DNA of 53,012 bases. Source: an uncultured Prevotella sp. (GTDB lineage: Bacteria > Bacteroidota > Bacteroidia > Bacteroidales > Bacteroidaceae). This document shows, piece by piece, positions 1-6,790 of the stretch. A program made the position numbers and the translations under genes. Under the pieces are notes generated by a model that was not told the origin of the DNA, searched no databases, and was given only the letters and a program-made list of their open reading frames with translations. The stretch covers positions 1-53,012 of the forward strand of contig UQTI01000011.1 in NCBI GenBank assembly GCA_900543975.1, read 5' to 3'. The first letter of the stretch is position 1; every line of letters begins with the position of its first letter.

Positions 1-1
1 G

Positions 2-9
2 CAAAGGTA
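2..9 (-). promoter_or_regulatory. Possible -7 element of a leftward promoter
   Basis: On the minus strand this reads TACCTTTG, a full match to the Bacteroidota -7 box TAnnTTTG seen repeatedly in this window. I see no good -33 TTTG about 20 bases upstream. It would serve a gene lying outside the left edge. Confidence 0.3.
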
Positions 10-202
10 ACAAGCATAATGATTAAAAAAAAGGCTGCATCGCGGACACGCTTACATTAATTATATAAAACGACGAAGAAAAATGAGCATTTATTTTAGT
101 ATTTCTGTCTGGAAGTTTTCTTTCTGCGTGAGCATTAACGGAGTGGTCAACAACAAGAAAAATTAACGAAAAAAGGAAAACAAATTCTTAAAAGGGGAGG
201 CA

Positions 203-247
203 ATGGAAACAAAGCCCACCTCATCTAAAAAGAGAAAATCATTTTAA
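203..247 (+). CDS. Possible 14-codon leader peptide
   Basis: An ATG is preceded by AGGGGAGG, one of the very few Shine-Dalgarno-like sequences in this window, with good spacing. The frame encodes METKPTSSKKRKSF and stops 25 bases before the next gene, whose product also begins METK. It may be a basic leader peptide for the DUF3127-like gene, or chance combined with a local duplication of the start region. No homology can be claimed at this length. Confidence 0.25.
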   Translation: METKPTSSKKRKSF

Positions 248-272
248 AGGAGAAACATTAAAAAGAAAAACA

Positions 273-548
273 ATGGAAACGAAAATCTTGAAAGTGGTGC
301 AGCAGGGCGAGGCTTTCGCTGTACAGAGCCAGAAGGCGGAGAGCGGACAGACGATGAAATGTAACATCGTGCTGCAGGAGATGGGAGGAAAGTATGAGAA
401 CCAGTATGCGGCGGCGATGCTTGGCAATGTGGCGCAATGCAGGTTCACGCCTGGCGACCTCGTTGTGGTGGCGCTTCGCTTCTCTACACGCGAATATAAC
501 GGAGCGGTTTATCAGGACATCCTGGTTACGGACATCGCGAAAATCTGA
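273..548 (+). CDS. DUF3127-like small OB-fold protein
   Basis: A 91-residue protein with a single predicted beta-rich domain. The C-terminal half (residues 60-91) has the pattern FTPGDLVVVALRFSTREY followed by NGAVYQDI. This resembles DUF3127 proteins, where a segment of the form SREYNGRWYTDIRAW closes an OB-fold related to single-strand DNA-binding proteins. The family match is from memory of its consensus; nucleic-acid binding is inferred. It opens a short plus-strand cassette with the unknown gene at 811 and the primase-like gene at 1228, so an accessory role in DNA replication or repair of a mobile element is plausible. A start upstream of 273 is excluded by in-frame stops. Confidence 0.6.
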   Translation: METKILKVVQQGEAFAVQSQKAESGQTMKCNIVLQEMGGKYENQYAAAMLGNVAQCRFTPGDLVVVALRFSTREYNGAVYQDILVTDIAKI

Positions 549-731
549 TTTTTGAATTTTGAATTTTGAATTGTGCGCTTCGCGCATTTTGAATTGTTCA
601 ATTTTGAATTGAGAATTTCTAAATCAAAAATTCAAAATCGCCACGGTGACAATTCAAAATTCAAAACTGAACAATTCAAAATCGGCTTTGCCGATAATTC
701 AAAACTCAAAATTCAAAACTCAAAATTCATA
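549..731 (+). repeat. AT-rich AATTCAAAA repeat cluster with GC hairpins
   Basis: About 180 bases are built from iterations of AATTCAAAA or its complement TTTTGAATT, interrupted by two small GC-rich hairpins: TGCGC-TTC-GCGCA at 574-586 and ATCGGC-TTT-GCCGAT at 681-695. The same architecture recurs at 4082-4251 and 25156-25246. ORFs through it encode only low-complexity K/F/N/S strings and are not genes. Confidence 0.8.
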
Positions 732-810
732 AACCCTGAGTTGAATTGCGGAGGATATTCCATGGTAAAGTGCACAAGATTCCAATGTTCTTCTCGCAAT
801 TTTAACAATT

Positions 811-1221
811 ATGAAGCATAACAAAGGAAACAACAATTTCGACAACAACACAACCAACAACCAGTTTAACGGCTGCCAGCATGTGCAGCTGGGCGGCATG
901 GCTTTCTATGACGACAGCAGGTGTTTCATGTTCTCACCCGACGAGCCTGTGCCCGATGTGGTGCAACGCATGAGGCGGATGCACGGGGTGGCGCAGCAGA
1001 TGACCGACGGCACGTTCGACTTTGTGGCGCAACCCCGCGTCAAGGCGCAGTCGACGCTCATCAAGAAGCTGGCGCACGGCAGGGTGAGCTTGACCAAAGA
1101 CAACGCCATTCAGCTCACGCTGAAGGTAATGCCTGACGAGAATGTAAATATAGGTCAGGCAATAGCCGTTGAAAGCGCTGAGGCTGTGGATGCGATTGTT
1201 GATTTTCAATTAAAACGATAA
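811..1221 (+). CDS. Hypothetical protein of the primase-like cassette
   Basis: A 136-residue protein I do not recognise. The first 25 residues are very Asn-rich (HNKGNNNFDNNTTNNQFNG) and probably disordered. Residues 28-136 look like one compact domain, with VQLGGMAFYDDSRCFMFSPD, a basic helix (RMRRMHGVAQQM) and an ending of AVDAIVDFQLKR. There is no signal peptide or membrane segment. Only six bases separate its stop from the start of the primase-like gene, so the two are almost certainly co-transcribed and probably act together. Confidence 0.7.
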   Translation: MKHNKGNNNFDNNTTNNQFNGCQHVQLGGMAFYDDSRCFMFSPDEPVPDVVQRMRRMHGVAQQMTDGTFDFVAQPRVKAQSTLIKKLAHGRVSLTKDNAIQLTLKVMPDENVNIGQAIAVESAEAVDAIVDFQLKR

Positions 1222-1227
1222 ACAGGA

Positions 1228-3774
1228 ATGAGTGCGTTTGTTATATATTACAAAGACGGGGCGAAGCTTATGCGCCCCGTGAAGGACGAAACGGAATATA
1301 GGCTGCTGCGCGATGCCGAACGCAACCGCACAGCCGACAAGCACCACATGGTGCAGATGAACTATTCGTGTCTGCCCAACGAGAACGGAGCGTTGAAAGG
1401 TGCAACAAGATTGAGCCGTTCGGTGGGCATGGACATCGACTTTGACCCTAAGGCGCCCGACTATGAGGCGAAGATGGCGCAGGTGCCTGAGCTGGTCACG
1501 GGCAAGAAGGAGGAGCTGGGGCTGCTCATGCTCGAACGCTCTGCCAACAAGGGCTACCACATCGTGTTCCGACGCCGACCGGGGCTCTCGCAGGAGGAAA
1601 ACCTCAAGTGGGCCTCGCGGCTGCTTGGGGTGGAATATGACAAGGGAGCAAAGGACATTACGCGCGTGTTCTTCACGCCGCCGACAGACCGGCTGCTCTA
1701 TCTCGACAAGGAGCTGTTTGACAACGGGGAGGCAGAGGCTGCTGCTTCGGGGGCTTCTTCTTCAGGTTCATCATCCTCTTCTTCGGGTTCATCATCCTCT
1801 TCTTTTTCAGGTTCATCATTCGCATCTTCTTCGGGTTCTTCATCCTCATCCTCTTCTTCTTCGGGTTCATCATCTTCTTTATCCAATAATAATGGAGATC
1901 AAAATGTTCCTTCTGACGGCGGCAAGAGGGGAGAGAAGCAGGGTGGGGCGAAAGGCTCTCAAGCATCAGCCCACGGCTCTCAAGCTTCTGCCCAAGGCTC
2001 TCAAGCATCGGGTCAACCGTCAGCACAGGGCTCTCAAGCGGCTGCTGGGGAGGCTTACCTCGGCATCCCCTACGCGCTGATCATAGACCGGTGGTGGGCG
2101 ATGTATAACGACGGGCAGACGCCCGTGAGGAGCAACCGCAACACGCTGACGTTTGAGCTGGCCGTGAACCTGCGCCACATCTGCGGCTTCGACCGCAAGG
2201 TGATGGACCGCGTCATCCCCTGCTACGACGGCTTTCCCGAGGCCGAGAAGCTGGCGTGCATAGACAGTGCCCTGGCCGAGAAGCGCACGCAGATGCCGAA
2301 GCGCCTGAAGGACGTGCTGCTGGCCGTGAGACAGGAGCGCATGGCGCAGGCCGACGGCACCGAGGGCACAGGGGGCATGGACGGGCTCGACGAGGCGCTG
2401 GCGCAAGATGACCTGTTCTATTATAAACAGTTGCCCACGCTCCCCATGGGTGTGAAAGATTCTGTCGATGCCGTGGGCCCGCCCCTGGCGCTCCCCGTGC
2501 TGACCGCCGTGACACCCGTCATCGGCATGCTGGCAACGGGCGTGAGGGTCGACATTCACGGCAAGAAGAGCGGCCTGAACCTCATCGCCTACATCGCGGG
2601 CGACTTTGCCTCGGGCAAGGGAAGCATTGACCCCGTGGTCGACGCATGGACCGCCGAGGTGAAGGCCATGGACAAGATGTATCAGCAGCAGGAGGACGAG
2701 TGGAGAAAGCGCAAGCGGGCGGCCAAGAACAAGAAGGAGCAGCCCGAGGAACCGAAGCTGCCCGTGCGCTGCCTGACGCTCAACAACACGGTGGCAAACC
2801 TGGCCGAACGCCTGGCCAACACGGGCGGCAAGCACGCCTTCTCCTTCACACCCGAGGCCGACACGGTGGCGCAGAAATGGCGGTCGGCCATGAGCGACTT
2901 CTCCGTGATGCTGCGTCAGGCCTATGACGGCACGAGCTATGAGCGCGAGGCGAGGAGCGCCGAGGCGGTGAACGTGCACATAGACCGCCTGCTGTGGAAC
3001 GTGGTGATGTGTGGCACGCCCGACGCGCTCTACCGCGTGGTGACCAACTACACGGACGGCTTCCAGAGCCGCATTGCCCTGGCCCGCACGCCCGACAACA
3101 CCTACACGGCGCTCACCGACAACCTGCATGTGCTTACCGACCGCCAGCGCGAACGCATAGCCCATGTGGCGCACCTGCTGCCCCTGCTTGAAGGCGAGGT
3201 GACGCTGCCCAAGCTCGAAGCCAAGGGCAGGGCGTGGCTGGAGCGCGTGCGCCTGGAGACGATGAAGAATGACGACAAGACCAGGGCCCGCCAGCGCTTC
3301 CGCATCTGTCCGACGACGATGAGGATGATGACCTGCCTCATGCTCTGCCGCGTGGTTGCGGCACTCATCGACAAGCACGGCGTGGCGGGCGCCGAGACGC
3401 GCCTGAAGCAGGAGCCGGGACTCTGGCGCGAGATGATCCTGAGGCAGCAGACACCAGCCATGCTGAGCGCCTTCGATGTGCTTGCCGACTATCAGATGGA
3501 CAACGCCCTGTTCTTCTTCCGTGAGCGCATTGAGGCGGCGTTCACGGCAAGCAGCTATGCGGGACAGGCGGCCTCGGAACGCTCCAAACGCGGACGTAAC
3601 GACTCTATCTTTGAACGCCTCGACAGGACATTCAGCTTCGAACAGGCCCTGCAGCAGTCGATTGCCGTGAAGGGACCTAACACCTCGCGCAACGCGGTGA
3701 AGCAGATGCTGAAAAACTGGAGAAACCAGGGACTGGTGACGAGAGGGGAGGATATGAGGTTTGTGAAGAGGTAG
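1228..3774 (+). CDS. BT4734_N (VirE-N)/DUF3987 primase-helicase-like protein
   Basis: An 848-residue protein in three parts. Residues 1-165 match the BT4734-like N-terminal (VirE N) domain, a family placed among archaeo-eukaryotic-type primases. VGMDIDFDP carries acidic residues D69 and D71, KGYHIVF carries H111, and RVFFTPPTD (146-154) follows; these fit primase motifs I-III. Residues about 172-279 are a Ser/Gly-rich linker ending in GSQASAQ-type repeats. Residues 280-848 match DUF3987, with a degenerate P-loop GDFASGKGS at 458-466. The implied role is priming or unwinding DNA for an accessory element. It follows the 811 gene by six bases; the DUF5675 gene lies about 485 bases downstream beyond two repeat blocks. 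The family is common in Bacteroidales, but its function is unknown to me. Domain assignment is solid; enzymatic activity is inference. Confidence 0.85.
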   Translation: MSAFVIYYKDGAKLMRPVKDETEYRLLRDAERNRTADKHHMVQMNYSCLPNENGALKGATRLSRSVGMDIDFDPKAPDYEAKMAQVPELVTGKKEELGLLMLERSANKGYHIVFRRRPGLSQEENLKWASRLLGVEYDKGAKDITRVFFTPPTDRLLYLDKELFDNGEAEAAASGASSSGSSSSSSGSSSSSFSGSSFASSSGSSSSSSSSSGSSSSLSNNNGDQNVPSDGGKRGEKQGGAKGSQASAHGSQASAQGSQASGQPSAQGSQAAAGEAYLGIPYALIIDRWWAMYNDGQTPVRSNRNTLTFELAVNLRHICGFDRKVMDRVIPCYDGFPEAEKLACIDSALAEKRTQMPKRLKDVLLAVRQERMAQADGTEGTGGMDGLDEALAQDDLFYYKQLPTLPMGVKDSVDAVGPPLALPVLTAVTPVIGMLATGVRVDIHGKKSGLNLIAYIAGDFASGKGSIDPVVDAWTAEVKAMDKMYQQQEDEWRKRKRAAKNKKEQPEEPKLPVRCLTLNNTVANLAERLANTGGKHAFSFTPEADTVAQKWRSAMSDFSVMLRQAYDGTSYEREARSAEAVNVHIDRLLWNVVMCGTPDALYRVVTNYTDGFQSRIALARTPDNTYTALTDNLHVLTDRQRERIAHVAHLLPLLEGEVTLPKLEAKGRAWLERVRLETMKNDDKTRARQRFRICPTTMRMMTCLMLCRVVAALIDKHGVAGAETRLKQEPGLWREMILRQQTPAMLSAFDVLADYQMDNALFFFRERIEAAFTASSYAGQAASERSKRGRNDSIFERLDRTFSFEQALQQSIAVKGPNTSRNAVKQMLKNWRNQGLVTRGEDMRFVKR
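1741..2040 (+). repeat. In-frame coding repeats (Ser-rich linker)
   Basis: Inside the primase-like gene, 1741-1890 is built from TCA/TCT/TCC/GGT triplets (poly Ser-Gly). 1957-2040 has four copies of a segment beginning GGCTCTCAAGC, encoding GSQAS-type units. All changes are in multiples of three, so repeat slippage would lengthen or shorten the linker without breaking the frame. Confidence 0.8.
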
Positions 3775-3789
3775 GAAAAGAAGCCCATA

Positions 3790-3890
3790 CAGCCACCCAA
3801 AGCCCCTCCCCCTCGCAGCCCTTTGGGCTGCTCACCCCTCCCCTTATGGAGGGGAGTAGAATGCTGAGGCTGGTTGGGGAGGGGCGCGGT
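3790..3890. repeat. GC-rich intergenic hairpin repeat
   Basis: Just after the primase-like gene are two perfect hairpins: GCAGCCC-TTT-GGGCTGC (3815-3831) and CCCCTCC-N6-GGAGGGG (3835-3854). A G-rich stretch of the form GGTTGGGGAGGGG follows. It resembles the dispersed CCCCTCC/GGAGGGG intergenic repeats common in Prevotella genomes. It may terminate transcription, though no U-tract follows. Confidence 0.6.
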
Positions 3891-3945
3891 ATCTACAGCC
3901 CATTCTCCTGTCAACTCTGGCAAGAAACGCAAGAAAGGGGGAAAA

Positions 3946-3973
3946 AATTGTCCCTATTGTCTCTATTGTCTTT
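3946..3973. repeat. Dispersed 28-bp repeat, copy 1
   Basis: This 28-bp sequence contains TGTCCCTATTGTCTCTATTG and is identical to 10982-11009 and to the complement of 25882-25909. Here it stands alone without the partner arm present at 10925. All copies are intergenic. Confidence 0.85.
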
Positions 3974-4081
3974 GAAACCTTCGCAAGCTTGGCTGGCCGC
4001 TGCTTGGGGGTGAGGGCTGCTTGGAAGGGTTAGTAAAAACTTTTAATAAGAGGGCCAAAATGGGTCAAGGTCAAAATGGGT

Positions 4082-4251
4082 CAAAATGAATTTTGGATAA
4101 TTCAAAAACCAAAATCAAAAATTCAAAACTTAAAATTGTGCGAAGCGCCATAGCCGAGCGCAAAAACCAAAAATTAAAATTCAAAAATCATTAAATCAAA
4201 ATCGGCTGAAAAGCCGACAAATCAAAATTCAAAATTCAAAAATCAAAACTA
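4082..4251. repeat. AT-rich AATTCAAAA repeat cluster, second copy
   Basis: Same architecture as 549-731: runs of AATTCAAAA with embedded GC-rich hairpins, here TCGGCT-GAAA-AGCCGA at 4202-4217 and a looser TGCG...CGCA pair near 4138-4162. It ends nine bases before the DUF5675 gene, so any transcript of that gene carries it. Confidence 0.8.
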
Positions 4252-4259
4252 ATAAAGAT

Positions 4260-4664
4260 ATGTTTATAGAAATTAAAAGATACCGGTTCACAGCTTGGGG
4301 CGTGGACGGAACACTATGGGTTGACGGTGTGCATGTGTGCGACACCGTGGAACATCCGCAAAAATATATGAGTGCGGGCTGCTATAACGTGCGGATGATA
4401 AAGGACGAAAAGCTTAAACGATATCTGCCAAAGCTCTCTAACGGCGCCACGATAAGACCTGGCAACGGACCGTTCGCGCTGAAGAAGGGAAGCGTGGCGG
4501 TGGGAGAGTATCTTATGCCAGGCGTGGTGGTGAAATCGTCACAAGCCGTTGCCAGTCTTTGCACGAGAATTAAAAATCAATTGGCACGACACGCAAAGGT
4601 GACGCTGAAAATTGACGGCGAAGAACACGGGGAATTAAGGAATAATGCTGGTCGCGGATTTTAG
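4260..4664 (+). CDS. DUF5675-like protein
   Basis: A 134-residue protein resembling the DUF5675 family. GTLWVDGVHVCDTVEHP (about residues 20-36) matches the family pattern of a short strand, then CDTLE. AGCYNV (40-45) fits the P-x-G-x-Y element, and RPGNGPFALKKGSVAVGE (62-79) fits the HPGN...GCI-VG signature, although the usual His is Arg (R62) and the usual Cys is Ser (S74). The fold has been linked to peptidoglycan-active or phage-type proteins, but the biochemical role is unknown to me. It is often found with BT4734/DUF3987 cassettes, consistent with its place here. No signal peptide is visible. Confidence 0.65.
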   Translation: MFIEIKRYRFTAWGVDGTLWVDGVHVCDTVEHPQKYMSAGCYNVRMIKDEKLKRYLPKLSNGATIRPGNGPFALKKGSVAVGEYLMPGVVVKSSQAVASLCTRIKNQLARHAKVTLKIDGEEHGELRNNAGRGF

Positions 4665-4762
4665 GAATAAAAAAATAATTGTTCATCCTTCCTCTTTCCT
4701 GAGAGAGAGGAGGACGCAAAAACAAGGAAAACGACGGGGGCATAAATAAATGTGCTTCGTTT

Positions 4763-4794
4763 TTTGGCGGACATTATTTAATTTCGTACCTTTG
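4763..4794 (+). promoter_or_regulatory. Promoter of nagB
   Basis: TTTG (4763-4766), a 20-base spacer, then TACCTTTG (4787-4794) fits the Bacteroidota consensus exactly. Transcription would start near 4800, giving a leader of about 265 bases before nagB that contains the short repeats at 4875-4932. Confidence 0.7.
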
Positions 4795-4874
4795 CACACA
4801 GCTATGACGATAAAACCTTGGCCCTTATCTTTGTAAAAAAGGCTGCAATGCTAACCAAAAAGAACCGATTGACA

Positions 4875-4932
4875 TTTAAAGGCAATTTTTAAAGGTAATT
4901 TTTAAAGGTAAAAAGGTAAAAAGGTAAAAAGG
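4875..4932 (+). repeat. Short AAAGGT tandem repeats in the nagB leader
   Basis: Two or three units of TTTTTAAAGGTAA run into three units of AAAAAGGT. A looser region (4933-5010) follows with GCTTGAGGGGCTGTCTTTAG-like iterations. All lie within the predicted nagB 5' leader. Confidence 0.6.
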
Positions 4933-5067
4933 CTGCGGGCTTGAGAAATCTTGGGGCTTGGAGCTGTCTTTGAGCTTGAGGGGCTGTCTTTAGCTTGATG
5001 GCTATATGCGTCATGGCGTGAAGAGTGAACAAGCATTATTTATACTCAAAATAAATTATAAGGAATT

Positions 5068-5859
5068 ATGCGTTTAATCATTGAACAGAACTACGAACAG
5101 CTCTCTAAGTGGGCTGCAGAGCATGTAATTGAGAGAATCAACAGTTTCAACCCCACACCCGACCACAAGTTTGTGCTCGGCCTGCCCACAGGCTCTTCTC
5201 CTATCGGCATGTATAAGCATCTGGCTGAGGCTTGCAAGGAGGGACGTGTGTCGTTCAAGAACGTTCTCACTTTCAACATGGACGAGTATGTCGGCCTGCC
5301 TGAGGAGCACCCCGAGAGCTACCACTCGTTCATGGCTAACAACTTCTTCAACCACATCGACTGCCCGAAGGAGAATATACATATCCTTAACGGCAACGCC
5401 GAGGATCTCGAGGCAGAGTGTGCCCACTATGAGCAGATGATTGAAGAGGCTGGCGGCATTGACCTCTTCATCGGCGGCATTGGTCCCGACGGCCATATCG
5501 CCTTCAACGAGCCGGGCTCTTCGCTCACATCGCGCACACGCCAGAAGACGCTGACCACCGACACGATCGTGGCCAACTCGCGCTTCTTTGACAACGACGT
5601 GAAGAAGGTTCCCACCACAGCTCTCACCGTTGGTGTGGGCACCGTGATGTCTGCACGCGAGGTTATGATTCTCGTCAACGGCCATAACAAGACACGCGCG
5701 CTCCAGGCTGCTGTGGAGGGCCCCGTGACACAGATGTGGACCATCAGCGTGCTCCAGATGCACCAGCATGGCATCATCGTTTGTGACGAGGCTGCTACAG
5801 ACGAGCTTAAGGTTAGCACATACCGCTATTTCAAAGACATTGAGAAGAACAATCTTTAA
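5068..5859 (+). CDS. nagB: Glucosamine-6-phosphate deaminase
   Basis: Converts glucosamine-6-phosphate to fructose-6-phosphate and ammonia, the last committed step of amino-sugar catabolism, in the cytosol. The 263-residue length matches the family (E. coli 266) and it aligns end to end. VLGLPTGSSP (36-45) is the phosphate-binding loop. FNMDEYVGL holds catalytic D72, and GIGPDGHIAFNEP holds D141, H143 and E148. SSLTSRTR and NSRFFDN are further family blocks. It has its own promoter at 4763 and lies alone; the following CBM9-like gene is about 245 bases away. Growth on GlcNAc or mucin-type sugars is consistent with the GH92 gene at the right edge. Confidence 0.97.
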   Translation: MRLIIEQNYEQLSKWAAEHVIERINSFNPTPDHKFVLGLPTGSSPIGMYKHLAEACKEGRVSFKNVLTFNMDEYVGLPEEHPESYHSFMANNFFNHIDCPKENIHILNGNAEDLEAECAHYEQMIEEAGGIDLFIGGIGPDGHIAFNEPGSSLTSRTRQKTLTTDTIVANSRFFDNDVKKVPTTALTVGVGTVMSAREVMILVNGHNKTRALQAAVEGPVTQMWTISVLQMHQHGIIVCDEAATDELKVSTYRYFKDIEKNNL

Positions 5860-6104
5860 TGGCGGAATTCTTGAAGTTTAATTTGGGGCAGAAGTTTTGT
5901 GCTGTTTCACATCTCGCGTGTGGCAGGGCGAAGTTTCTGCCCCTGCTTTTGGGCGCTTGCCTGGCGGCCGGGGCTGCCGAGGGCGGGCATGACGGCTCGG
6001 GGCTGACGGAGCGTGGCGGGCAGCTGGCTCGCTTTGACCAGACAGAGCGTCGCGTGTCGACGGCTTGTGACGGGCAGGCGGCAAACAGAAAAAAAGACGT
6101 GGTT

Positions 6105-6761
6105 ATGAAAAAGATTATTGCAAAACACATTGACGCAACAAAGATGCCTGCGGAGCTGAGCGACATTCCGGCAAGGCTCGATGCAGAGGGCGTGGCTTAC
6201 AACGCCATCGGGTGCAACAACTGGCCCGAGGCGTTCCCTTACACGCCTAAGGTGGAGGTGCGCGTGGCTCACACGGGCGACGCCATCGTGCTTCACTATC
6301 GTGTGGAGGAGAGCACCGTGCAGGCTGAGGCTGGGGACAACGGCAAGGTGTGGGAAGACTCTTGCTGCGAGTTTTTCTCCATTCCTGCCGGCGACGGCGT
6401 TTATTATAACATTGAGTGCAACTGTGCCGGACAGATGCTCATCGGCGGCGGCGCTGAGCGCAAGAACCGTGAGCGTGCCGCCAAGGAGGTGCTCGACACC
6501 GTGAAGCGCTGGTCGTCGCTCGGGCGTGAGCCTTTTGCCGAGAAGGCGGCTCCTGCTTCGTGGCAGATGGTGATGGTCATACCTGCTTCGGCTTTCTTCA
6601 AGCACCACATTGGGTGCTTTACGGGAAAGACCATTCGCGCCAACTTCTACAAGTGTGGCGACCGCCTGAAGCAGCAACACTATCTGTCGTGGAACCCCAT
6701 AGACCTGCCAAGGCCCAACTTCCACTGCCCCGAGTTTTTCGGGGAGCTGACGTTTGAATAG
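6105..6761 (+). CDS. CBM9-like (DOMON-type) carbohydrate-binding protein
   Basis: A 218-residue protein resembling the family 9-like carbohydrate-binding proteins of Bacteroides. Diagnostic blocks: NNWPEAFPYTPKVEVRVAHT, VWEDSCCEFF (about 84-93), YYNIECNCAGQML, LGREPF, FFKHHIGCFTGKTIRANFYK and the C-terminal HCPEFFGEL. I start it at the internal ATG (MKKIIAKHIDA) because that is where the family begins. The open frame reaches back to 5859, overlapping the nagB stop, and that extension has a weak hydrophobic stretch (FLPLLLGACLAAGAA), so a longer secreted form cannot be excluded. The ligand is unknown. Confidence 0.8.
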   Translation: MKKIIAKHIDATKMPAELSDIPARLDAEGVAYNAIGCNNWPEAFPYTPKVEVRVAHTGDAIVLHYRVEESTVQAEAGDNGKVWEDSCCEFFSIPAGDGVYYNIECNCAGQMLIGGGAERKNRERAAKEVLDTVKRWSSLGREPFAEKAAPASWQMVMVIPASAFFKHHIGCFTGKTIRANFYKCGDRLKQQHYLSWNPIDLPRPNFHCPEFFGELTFE

Positions 6762-6790
6762 GAAAAAACTTTAAGGCTTTTGTTTCTCCA

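Noticed and set aside
573..821. 82-codon frame in the AT repeat cluster
   Set aside because: Encodes only repeat-derived K/F/N/S strings and crosses the repeat structure; no conservation expected.
2020..3378. 452-codon antisense frame in the primase-like gene
   Set aside because: Complement of a GC-rich real gene; composition (Arg/His/Gly/Leu) is that of a shadow frame.
5859..6104. N-terminal extension of the CBM9-like protein as a signal peptide
   Set aside because: The extension has a weak hydrophobic stretch but then 50 residues of unconserved charged sequence; the family begins at MKKIIAKHID.
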